Shown piece after piece: positions 1-5,182 of a DNA stretch of 6,188 nucleotides; the first letter of the stretch is position 1; each line of letters opens with the position of its first letter. The stretch covers positions 1-6,188 of the forward strand of contig CAMBSA010000127.1 in NCBI GenBank assembly GCA_945869935.1, read 5' to 3'. Source of the stretch: Bordetella parapertussis. GTDB taxonomy: Bacteria > Pseudomonadota > Gammaproteobacteria > Burkholderiales > SG8-39. The translations under genes and the position numbers were made by a program. The notes below the pieces were generated by a model. That model had not been told where the DNA came from and ran no database searches. It was given only the letters and a program-made list of their open reading frames with translations.

Positions 1-344
1 AGCGCGGCACCCTTGGTACCTCGCTCGTCCTTTTCAACCTGGACGATGAGTTCCTGGCCTTCGTGCAACGCATCCTGGATGCGCGCCTTGCTGACTTCGA
101 CGCCGGGCTTGAAATACGCGCGCGCAACTTCCTTGAAGGGCAGGAAGCCGTGACGCTCGGTTCCATAATCGATGAACGCCGCTTCGAGGCTGGGCTCGAT
201 GCGGGTGATGACTGCTTTGTAAATATTGCTCTTGCGTTGTTCTTTACTGGCCGATTCGATGTCGAGGTCAAGAAGCTTCTGGCCATCGACGATTGCGACA
301 CGGAGTTCCTCGGCCTGTGTCGCGTTAAACAGCATGCGCTTCAT
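1..344 (-). CDS. rne: Ribonuclease E, N-terminal part (cut by window edge)
   Basis: RNase E is the main endoribonuclease of mRNA decay and of rRNA and tRNA processing. It usually acts at the inner membrane as the scaffold of the RNA degradosome. Only the first 114 codons are present, and the frame stays open to base 1. The protein begins [21 protein letters not shown], the characteristic RNase E opening, and not the different RNase G start. The S1 RNA-binding domain follows from about residue 37, with [21 protein letters not shown], then [14 protein letters not shown], and later [13 protein letters not shown] near the edge. The catalytic DNase I-like domain and the C-terminal scaffold lie outside the window. 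The ATG (complement of 342-344) is preceded by GGGAG (complement of 354-358) at 9 nt spacing. The gene is divergent from rluC. In E. coli the enzyme controls its own mRNA through the 5' leader; the long upstream gap here allows the same, but that is inference. Confidence 0.97.
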   Translation of the reverse strand, partial: MKRMLFNATQAEELRVAIVDGQKLLDLDIESASKEQRKSNIYKAVITRIEPSLEAAFIDYGTERHGFLPFKEVARAYFKPGVEVSKARIQDALHEGQELIVQVEKDERGTKGAA

Positions 345-712
345 AATTCTGTTCTCCCGCGCGCGGAGCGGGCAGGACCAACCGTGCGCCTTTGATTTTG
401 ATTCAGGCTATCGCTTCATCGTCATTCGAACGTATAAGGAACGGGAGTCGCGAAGATGGCTGGCTTGTCGTTCGTACCCCCACATTGAAGCAGGGGCGTG
501 AAATCTGCCGGTAGACTTGGCGCGCTTATGACTACTCAGATTTTATTCGGGTCGTACAGACCCACCTTGTGCAAGCTTCGGGTCCTTGCGCCGGCGGTAA
601 TGATTACCGTTCGGGGCAGCGGAACCGGGGACAATGACACCGGCACAAACCCGTTTCAAGGGCGAACTGCCGGCTGTCCCGCGACGGAAGCAGCACGGAG
701 ATTGTAAAGAAA
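345..712. promoter_or_regulatory. Divergent rne/rluC intergenic region, 368 bp, with inverted repeats
   Basis: No convincing gene lies in this gap. The open frames crossing it have no recognisable protein features. It must hold the rne promoter and leader (minus strand) and a promoter for rluC (plus strand). Visible structures are a 7-bp perfect inverted repeat around a single G (595-609), a GGGTC/GACCC hairpin with a 5-nt loop (549-563), and a CGAACG/CGTTCG pair (427-432 with 469-474) in what would be the rne leader. I found no strong sigma-70 promoter on either strand. The best plus-strand candidate is TTGGCG at about 517 with TTTTAT about 18 nt downstream, which is weak. Use as a regulatory region is inferred from position only. 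Confidence 0.55.
595..609. repeat. 15-nt near-palindrome, possible operator
   Basis: CGGTAAT-G-ATTACCG is a perfect 7-bp inverted repeat around one central base. It lies 104 bp upstream of the rluC start and 251 bp upstream of the rne start. The symmetry suits a dimeric DNA-binding protein better than an RNA hairpin, since a 1-nt loop cannot form without opening the stem. I do not recognise it as the site of a named regulator. Confidence 0.35.
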
Positions 713-1678
713 ATGAAGGATTTAAGCAATGTTGTGTCGATTTTGGTGGATGCTGAAGGCGGCGACCAGCGAATCGATAATTTCCTGATGCGCCACTGCA
801 AGGGGGTGCCACGCAGCCATATCTACCGGATTCTCCGGACCGGAGAGGTCCGCGTGAACAGCCGCCGGGTGGACGCGACCTACCGGGTCCAGCCCGGGGA
901 TTCGGTGCGGGTGCCGCCGATTCGCATCGCTCAGCGGACCGAAGGCGGCACACGCAAGGCAACCGCGCTGGAACTGCCGGTCATACACGAGGACGACGCG
1001 TTGATCGCAGTCGATAAACCGGCCGGCATTGCGGTCCATGGCGGGAGCGGAATCGCCTTTGGGGTGATCGAGCGCTTGCGTGCGGCACGGCCGGACGCAC
1101 GCTTTCTTGAACTTGTGCATCGCCTCGATCGCGAAACGTCCGGGTTGCTGTTGATCGCCAAAAAACGTTCTGCGCTCAAGGTCTTGCATGAGGCCATGCG
1201 CGAGGGGCATGTGGCCAAGCGCTACTTGGCGCTGGTCCATGGCGTGTTCGCGAACGACAAGCGTCGGGTGAATGCCCCGCTCCGCAAATACCTGATGCAG
1301 GGCGGTGAGCGGCGTGTAAGTGTCGATGCGGAGGAAGGCAAGGAGTCCGCCACGGTATTCCGCCGGCAGAAGACCTTTGCCGATTGCACTTTGCTGTCCG
1401 CGGAACTTGAAACCGGCAGAACTCATCAGATCAGGGTTCACCTCGTCCATATCGGCCATCCGATCGCAGGTGATGACAAATACGGCGATTTCGCCTGGAA
1501 CAAGGAAATCGCGAAGAAGGGGCTGAAGCGCATGTTCCTGCACGCTGCGGAACTCGACGTCGAGCATCCGCTCACCGGGATCATGTTGAAACTTCGAGCG
1601 CCGCTCCCGCCGGAACTGAGCGGCTATCTGGAGAAACTGCAGCCTTCCGGCAAGAAGCCGGAGAAAAGGCCGGCTTGA
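713..1678 (+). CDS. rluC: 23S rRNA pseudouridine synthase RluC
   Basis: RluC converts specific uridines of 23S rRNA to pseudouridine; in E. coli these are positions 955, 2504 and 2580, the last two near the peptidyl transferase centre. The 321-residue protein has the usual two-part build. An S4 RNA-binding domain covers about residues 18-66 (QRIDNFL, GVPRSHIYRILRTGEVRVN). The RsuA/RluA-type catalytic domain covers about 88-300. Its signature HRLDRETSG is at 136-144, with D139 as the catalytic aspartate. VDKPAG (100-105), GRTHQIRVH (235-243) and GDDKYG (253-258) are also in place. The tail after 310 is lysine-rich. The ATG has GGAG 12 nt upstream, rather distant, but the N-terminus fits the family. 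RluD is the main alternative; the neighbourhood beside rne, as in E. coli, and the S4 sequence favour RluC. It leads the rightward gene block. Confidence 0.93.
   Translation: MKDLSNVVSILVDAEGGDQRIDNFLMRHCKGVPRSHIYRILRTGEVRVNSRRVDATYRVQPGDSVRVPPIRIAQRTEGGTRKATALELPVIHEDDALIAVDKPAGIAVHGGSGIAFGVIERLRAARPDARFLELVHRLDRETSGLLLIAKKRSALKVLHEAMREGHVAKRYLALVHGVFANDKRRVNAPLRKYLMQGGERRVSVDAEEGKESATVFRRQKTFADCTLLSAELETGRTHQIRVHLVHIGHPIAGDDKYGDFAWNKEIAKKGLKRMFLHAAELDVEHPLTGIMLKLRAPLPPELSGYLEKLQPSGKKPEKRPA
1647..1676 (+). other. Two overlapping, mutually exclusive hairpins at the rluC 3' end
   Basis: CCGGC-AAGAA-GCCGG (1647-1661) and AAGCCGG-8 nt-CCGGCTT (1655-1661 with 1670-1676) share the central GCCGG, so only one can form at a time. 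They lie inside the last codons of rluC. No run of T follows, so neither is a standard intrinsic terminator. GC-rich lysine/proline coding sequence could produce this by chance. Confidence 0.25.
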
Positions 1679-1729
1679 GCATTGACAGGCATGATGTGCG
1701 TCGTCATTGAAATCGTGGCGAGGCAATAT

Positions 1730-1733
1730 AGGG
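1730..1733 (+). promoter_or_regulatory. Ribosome binding site that decides the HAD gene start
   Basis: AGGG stands 6 nt before the ATG at 1740. That favours this ATG over the in-frame TTG at 1707, which would add 11 residues not expected before the first HAD motif. Confidence 0.55.
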
Positions 1734-1739
1734 CTGAAA

Positions 1740-2390
1740 ATGCGATATGAACTAATCGTTTTCGATTGGGACGGTACGCTGATCGATTCGGCGGGCGCGA
1801 TCGTGGCGGCCATGCAGGCGGCATGCCGCGATCTGGGTCAGCAGGAGCCGACGCGTGAGCGGGCAAGCCATGTGATCGGGCTGGGTCTGCGGGACGCGCT
1901 TGCGATCGTCGCGCCGGACTTGCCGGACTCCGACTACGGGCGTTTGGTTGATCGCTACCGGTTTCACTTTCTTGCGCGTGACGCTAGCCTGCCGCTCTTC
2001 GGCGGTGTCCTCGAGATGCTCTCTGACCTCGAGGCGAACGGTCATTTGCTCGCGATCGCCACCGGCAAGAGCCATGCGGGGCTTCAACGCGCGCTCGAGC
2101 AGACCGGTATCAAAAGACATTTTGTCGCCACACGCTGCGCCGACCGGTGCGCTCCCAAGCCGGCGCCGGACATGCTGAACGAACTCATGAGCGAACTCTC
2201 CGGCAGGCCGGAATCCACACTGATGATCGGAGACACATCCCACGATCTCGAGATGGCGGCGAACGCGGGGGTTCCCGCCGTCGCGGTCTCCTACGGCGCG
2301 CATCCGCGCGACAAACTTGTGCCGTTCTCGCCGATGGCGCTCGTCGATCGAACGGAGGATTTGCGGCAATGGCTGCGGGCGAACGCCTGA
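1740..2390 (+). CDS. HAD-IA family phosphatase, phosphoglycolate-phosphatase-like
   Basis: A 216-residue cytoplasmic hydrolase of the haloacid dehalogenase superfamily, of the length and layout of Gph-type phosphatases. All four HAD motifs are intact. Motif I is DWDGTLIDS, with nucleophile D9 and acid/base D11. Motif II is ATGKS, with T108. Motif III has K140 in CAPKPAPDML. Motif IV is GDTSHD, with D165 and D169 binding magnesium. Residues about 18-85 form the helical cap that sets substrate choice. Reaction expected: phosphate ester + water giving alcohol + phosphate. The substrate cannot be read from sequence; phosphoglycolate, a nucleotide or another small phosphate are all possible. The ATG at 1740 was chosen because the protein then starts three residues before the core strand and has AGGG upstream. 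It follows rluC after 61 nt and overlaps the Rieske gene by 22 nt, suggesting shared transcription and coupled translation. Confidence 0.88.
   Translation: MRYELIVFDWDGTLIDSAGAIVAAMQAACRDLGQQEPTRERASHVIGLGLRDALAIVAPDLPDSDYGRLVDRYRFHFLARDASLPLFGGVLEMLSDLEANGHLLAIATGKSHAGLQRALEQTGIKRHFVATRCADRCAPKPAPDMLNELMSELSGRPESTLMIGDTSHDLEMAANAGVPAVAVSYGAHPRDKLVPFSPMALVDRTEDLRQWLRANA
2354..2358 (+). promoter_or_regulatory. Ribosome binding site for the Rieske gene, inside the HAD gene
   Basis: GGAGG lies 10 nt before the ATG at 2369, within the last HAD codons. It fixes the Rieske start at 2369. The same frame is open further upstream, but those earlier starts would add residues copied out of frame from the HAD gene. 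Confidence 0.75.
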
Positions 2391-2725
2391 TTTGTGACAG
2401 TTCCGCGCTTATCGACTCCGGCGAGGGGGTGTGTTTTGACACGATGCATCGCGGCAGACGCGAACCGGCCTTCGCCATCAGGTACGAGGGCAGGGTGTAT
2501 GCCTATCTGAATCGCTGCGCGCACATGCCGATCGAACTCGACTGGAGCCCGGGCAAGTTCTTCGACGGTGAAGGATTGCTTTTGATATGCTCGTCACACG
2601 GTGCGTTATACGCGCCGGACACCGGCGAATGTCTGGGTGGTCCCTGTCTGGGCGGACTCGTCGCTCTGGATGTCGAGGAGCGCGAGGGCACGGTGGTACT
2701 CAAGGAAAGCGGTAATGGCGGATAG
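2369..2725 (+). CDS. Small Rieske [2Fe-2S] protein
   Basis: A stand-alone Rieske domain of 118 residues. The two cluster-binding loops are clear: C50-A-H52 and C74-S-S-H77, which would bind a [2Fe-2S] cluster through two cysteines and two histidines. HGALYAPDTGECLGGPC follows the second loop, as in soluble Rieske ferredoxins. There is no signal peptide, membrane anchor or oxygenase catalytic domain, so it is likely a cytoplasmic electron carrier or redox sensor. The spacing between H52 and C74 is 21 residues, more than the 15-17 common in respiratory and oxygenase Rieske proteins. Two further cysteines (C88, C93) have no clear role. It overlaps the HAD gene by 22 nt and sppA by 11 nt. No oxygenase or reductase partner is in the window, so its physiological job is unknown. 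I recall similar genes at this place in other betaproteobacteria, which suggests a conserved function. Confidence 0.87.
   Translation: MAAGERLICDSSALIDSGEGVCFDTMHRGRREPAFAIRYEGRVYAYLNRCAHMPIELDWSPGKFFDGEGLLLICSSHGALYAPDTGECLGGPCLGGLVALDVEEREGTVVLKESGNGG
2702..2706 (+). promoter_or_regulatory. Ribosome binding site for sppA, inside the Rieske gene
   Basis: AAGGA lies 8 nt before the ATG at 2715. It supports this start over the in-frame ATG at 2601, which would add 38 residues read out of frame from the Rieske gene ahead of the membrane anchor. Confidence 0.7.
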
Positions 2726-3665
2726 CAACGACGGTCAGTGGGAACGCGGTGTCATAGAGAAACTGGCATTCGAAGCACTGAAGGAACAGCGGCGCGCAAG
2801 GCGCTGGGGCATCTTCTTCAAACTCCTCGGATTCGCCTATGTGTCCTTCATCCTGGTTCTTGCGATGGACTGGCATGTCGATGGCGAGTCGATCTCGGGA
2901 TCCAAGCACACGGCACTGGTCGAGATAAGCGGAGTCATCGACTCCAAGGGCGACTCGAGCGCGGACCGTGTGATGGGTGCGCTGCAAAGCGCGTTCAAGG
3001 ACAAGAACACGCAAGGCGTGATCCTCAGGGTGAATTCGCCCGGCGGCAGTCCGGTGCAGTCAGGGATCATCTATGACGAAATCAGGCGACTGCGCGGCCT
3101 GTATCCCGCGATCCCGATGTATGCGGTCGTAGAGGACATCTGTGCCTCAGGCGGCTACTACATCGCGGCGGCGAGCGACCGGATCTATGTCGACAAGGCA
3201 AGCCTGATAGGATCCATCGGGGTTGTGATGGACGGCTGGGGATTTACTGGCGTAATGGATAAGCTGGGCGTGGAGCGCAGGGTGCTTACTGCTGGCGAAA
3301 ACAAGGCTTTTCTTGACCCGTTCGCGCCCTCCGATCCGAAGCAGCGGGAATACGCCCTATCGATGCTCGGTGAGATACACCAGCAGTTCATCGACGTCGT
3401 GAAAAAGGGCAGGGGCACGCGACTCAAGGAGTCCCCCGAGCTGTTTTCCGGCCTCATATGGACCGGTCAGCGGAGCATCGAGCTTGGGCTCGCCGATGGC
3501 CTGGGGAGTATCGAATTCGTCGCGCGCGAGGTGGTAAAGGCGGAGACGATCATCGACTTCACGCAAAAGCAGAATTTTGCCGAGCGGGTTGCCAAGCGTT
3601 TTGGTGCCGGCGTGGCCGAGACCTTCGCCCAGTCCCTCGGAATTCGCGGATCAGGCCTGCGCTGA
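2715..3665 (+). CDS. sppA: Signal peptide peptidase SppA, short form (peptidase family S49)
   Basis: A membrane-bound serine protease that degrades signal peptides left after protein export. The 316-residue protein starts with a charged cytoplasmic segment (QRRARR, 25-30), then one hydrophobic anchor at about 31-51, and should be N-in, C-out with the protease domain in the periplasm. The S49 fold covers about 66-275. It includes GVILRVNSPGGSPVQSG (101-117) and DICASGGYYIAAASDRIY (141-158) with nucleophile S145. K197 in GENKAFLDPF is the likely general base; the S-K distance of 52 equals that of the Bacillus subtilis enzyme (S147/K199, from memory). It is a single-domain form, about half the length of the two-domain E. 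coli SppA. The start overlaps the Rieske gene by 11 nt. SohB is the main alternative, but the catalytic dyad and length fit short SppA better. Confidence 0.9.
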   Translation: MADSNDGQWERGVIEKLAFEALKEQRRARRWGIFFKLLGFAYVSFILVLAMDWHVDGESISGSKHTALVEISGVIDSKGDSSADRVMGALQSAFKDKNTQGVILRVNSPGGSPVQSGIIYDEIRRLRGLYPAIPMYAVVEDICASGGYYIAAASDRIYVDKASLIGSIGVVMDGWGFTGVMDKLGVERRVLTAGENKAFLDPFAPSDPKQREYALSMLGEIHQQFIDVVKKGRGTRLKESPELFSGLIWTGQRSIELGLADGLGSIEFVAREVVKAETIIDFTQKQNFAERVAKRFGAGVAETFAQSLGIRGSGLR

Positions 3666-3673
3666 ACCGGCGG

Positions 3674-4249
3674 TCACGGCACGGTGATGCCGTGTTCCCG
3701 GAGCAGGTCCACCAGAGCAATAAGCGGCAGGCCGACAAGCGCATTGGGATCGTCCCCACGCATACGGGACAGTAGCGCTATGCCCAAGCCTTCGGATTTT
3801 GCACTTCCGGCGCAGTCGTACGGCTGCTCCTGGCGCAGATATCGTTCGATGAGAGCGTCGTCGAGCAACCGAAATCCGACTTCATAGGGCACGATCCGTG
3901 ATGCGGCCAGCCCGGTATCGGAATTCACGACAGACACCGCGGTGAAGAACATCGCAGTCTTGCCCGAAAGGTGGCGAAGCTGAACGACGGCATTTTCGTG
4001 AGTTCCGGGTTTGCCCAGAGTCTCGCCTTCGCACCATGCGACCTGATCCGAGCCGATCACCAGCGCCGCCGGCGTGGATGCAGCGATAGCCCGCGCTTTT
4101 GCCAGCGCGAGGCGCGCGGCGAGCCGGTCCGGCGCTTCTCCCGGAAATGCGGACTCGTCCACCCCGGGACTGGCGACCTCAAAGGGCAACCCTAGCCGGG
4201 CAAGCAACTCACGGCGATAACGGGAAGTCGAGGCCAAGACGATTTTCAT
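3674..4249 (-). CDS. Maf/YceF-type nucleotide pyrophosphatase (probable m7GTP pyrophosphatase)
   Basis: A 191-residue cytoplasmic house-cleaning enzyme that hydrolyses a non-canonical nucleoside triphosphate to the monophosphate and pyrophosphate. The Maf fold shows [12 protein letters not shown] at 5-16, IGSDQV at 65-70 with the catalytic aspartate D68, LGKPG at 78-82, and [22 protein letters not shown] at 146-167. The wording of the last block, followed by [16 protein letters not shown], matches E. coli YceF, which prefers m7GTP, rather than YhdE, which acts on dTTP and UTP. Substrate is inferred from that likeness. E. coli yceF also neighbours yceD-rpmF-plsX, but here the gene points the other way. 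Its stop lies 8 nt from the sppA stop. The ATG (complement of 4247-4249) begins exactly at the conserved N-terminus, yet no Shine-Dalgarno sequence precedes it; the upstream mRNA is pyrimidine-rich. Confidence 0.93.
   Translation of the reverse strand: MKIVLASTSRYRRELLARLGLPFEVASPGVDESAFPGEAPDRLAARLALAKARAIAASTPAALVIGSDQVAWCEGETLGKPGTHENAVVQLRHLSGKTAMFFTAVSVVNSDTGLAASRIVPYEVGFRLLDDALIERYLRQEQPYDCAGSAKSEGLGIALLSRMRGDDPNALVGLPLIALVDLLREHGITVP
3675..3694. terminator. Possible weak bidirectional terminator hairpin between sppA and maf
   Basis: CACGGCA-CGGTGA-TGCCGTG is a perfect 7-bp stem with a 6-nt loop, starting 10 nt past the sppA stop and overlapping the maf stop codon. This is where convergent transcripts would need to end. 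Neither strand has a U-run next to the stem, so intrinsic termination would be poor. It could instead protect 3' ends or arise by chance. Confidence 0.3.
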
Positions 4250-4401
4250 TGCTTGGGCAGAGGAGGGAATTTCAGGTCAGGCCCGAGTTTCAGGCGGGTT
4301 TCAGACGATTGCCTATCGTGCGCTGGAAACGAGGGTAAGGCACTGAACAACTTGGCAATTCCTTTGACAACAGTGAGCTAAAACGATATTATGGCGGGCT
4401 T
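4250..4401. promoter_or_regulatory. Divergent maf/yceD intergenic region, 152 bp
   Basis: The gap is AT-richer near yceD and holds the yceD promoter at its right end. On the maf side the promoter is not clear. Three short direct copies of TTTCAG occur at 4270, 4288 and 4299, and a small ACGAT/ATCGT hairpin with a 5-nt loop lies at 4305-4319. AGGAGG at 4261-4266 on the plus strand precedes no plausible start codon. No gene is visible here. Confidence 0.6.
4364..4392 (+). promoter_or_regulatory. Sigma-70 promoter for yceD-rpmF(-plsX)
   Basis: TTGACA (4364-4369) is a perfect -35 box. A 17-nt spacer, the optimum, leads to TATTAT (4387-4392), a -10 box with 5 of 6 consensus bases. Transcription should begin about 6-10 nt past the -10 box, at 4398-4402, which is at or within a few bases of the yceD ATG. 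It is the strongest promoter match I found in the window and suits a ribosomal-protein operon. Confidence 0.8.
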
Positions 4402-4887
4402 ATGTCGCAAATAGGGCGAATCGATAGCTTCCAGTTCGCCCATAGCGGTTCCGGTCTGACCGGGAGGCTCGGCGCGGAGCAGCTTTCTCGATTGGCGGAT
4501 CAACAGGTTACGCTGAACGAGCTTTCGTTTGAGCTCCGCGGCGGAACGAATCGTTCGGGCAAGCTTTGCCTACATCTGGCGGTCAAGGGCAGTCTGACGC
4601 TGGTTTGCCAGAGATGCATGGGACCTCTCGATTTTCCTCTGGATTTTGATGCCGAATTGGAAATTGCTGCTTCGAAGGAGGAAATCGAACTGGCGGACGA
4701 CGAGGTCGACAGAGTGCTCGGTTCCAGCGAGTTGTCGGTGCCGGATCTGGTTGAGGACGAAGTGATGCTTGAGTTACCGATGGTTCCGCGGCATGAAAGC
4801 TGCGGTGCGTCGAACGAGGCAGGAAAAAGAGGACGGGCATCGCCTTTCGAGGCGTTGGCCCGATTGAAGATCGGTAGCGGTCGCTAG
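4402..4887 (+). CDS. yceD: YceD/DUF177 family protein, 23S rRNA accumulation factor
   Basis: A 161-residue protein of the DUF177 family, close to the E. coli YceD length (173). In E. coli and in plants this family is linked to 23S rRNA accumulation; the molecular mechanism is not settled. Features seen are GLTGRLGAEQLSRLAD (18-33), a C-X2-C pair (C69, C72) in LVCQRCMGPL that could bind metal, an acidic middle (about 93-120, EEIELADDEVD), and the conserved DLVEDEVMLELPMVPRHESC (115-134) with a third cysteine. The position directly before rpmF is diagnostic. The ATG at 4402 sits only about 0-4 nt after the predicted transcription start, so there is no room for a Shine-Dalgarno site and the mRNA may be leaderless. 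No good downstream start exists: the next in-frame TTG, at codon 31, would remove conserved residues. Confidence 0.9.
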   Translation: MSQIGRIDSFQFAHSGSGLTGRLGAEQLSRLADQQVTLNELSFELRGGTNRSGKLCLHLAVKGSLTLVCQRCMGPLDFPLDFDAELEIAASKEEIELADDEVDRVLGSSELSVPDLVEDEVMLELPMVPRHESCGASNEAGKRGRASPFEALARLKIGSGR

Positions 4888-4916
4888 TGCGGCACGCCTC
4901 CGACACAGTCAGGATC

Positions 4917-4923
4917 AAAGGAG
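4917..4923 (+). promoter_or_regulatory. Strong ribosome binding site of rpmF
   Basis: AAAGGAG ends 6 nt before the rpmF ATG. It is the best Shine-Dalgarno sequence in the window, as expected for an abundant ribosomal protein, and contrasts with the missing site at yceD in the same transcript. Confidence 0.85.
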
Positions 4924-4929
4924 TCAGCC

Positions 4930-5109
4930 ATGGCAGTTCAGCAGAACAAAAAATCGCCCTCGAAGCGTGGCATGCATCGCGCGCACGATTTCCTCGTCAA
5001 GACCCAGCTCGCCGTCGAGCCGACCACGGGTGAAGTCCATATGCGGCATCACATCAGCCCGACCGGCTACTATCGCGGCAAGAAGGTGCTCAAAACCAAG
5101 GCTGACTAG
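4930..5109 (+). CDS. rpmF: 50S ribosomal protein L32 (bL32)
   Basis: A 59-residue basic protein of the large ribosomal subunit. It opens [20 protein letters not shown] and carries [15 protein letters not shown] at 39-53, both typical of proteobacterial L32. It has no cysteines, so it is the zinc-free form and not the four-cysteine version of many Gram-positives. It lies 42 nt after yceD and 73 nt before plsX. It should be transcribed from the promoter at 4364-4392; no terminator separates it from yceD. The antisense frames over it are coding shadows. Confidence 0.97.
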   Translation: MAVQQNKKSPSKRGMHRAHDFLVKTQLAVEPTTGEVHMRHHISPTGYYRGKKVLKTKAD

Positions 5110-5182
5110 GGCGCAAGCCTGGCGAACGAGGCAGGCGACTCCGCCATTCCTCGCGCTCTGAATTTCGGCTGAGAGAAGCCGG

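Noticed and set aside
615..712. Cobalamin-riboswitch-like text (GGCTGTCCCGCGACGG) before rluC
   Set aside because: The GGTG and GCCACTG core boxes and the paired helices are absent, and an rRNA modification gene is not an expected B12 target.
543..962. Minus-strand open frame across the rne/rluC gap into rluC
   Set aside because: Composition is arginine/proline/serine-rich as in random GC-rich translation, with no motif and no good ribosome binding site.
1682..1712. TTGACA box between rluC and the HAD gene as an internal promoter
   Set aside because: At 16-18 nt spacing only CATTGA/ATTGAA is found, a poor -10 box; an internal promoter is not supported.
1707..1739. TTG at 1707 as the HAD gene start
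   Set aside because: It would add 11 residues before the conserved first strand and lacks a suitably placed ribosome binding site, unlike the ATG at 1740.
722..1813. Long minus-strand open frame of 363 codons antisense to rluC
   Set aside because: It mirrors rluC codons in a GC-rich gene, shows no recognisable domain, and rluC on the other strand has intact catalytic motifs.
4261..4266. Perfect AGGAGG on the plus strand in the maf/yceD gap
   Set aside because: No plausible start codon follows at the proper distance and no protein-like frame begins there.
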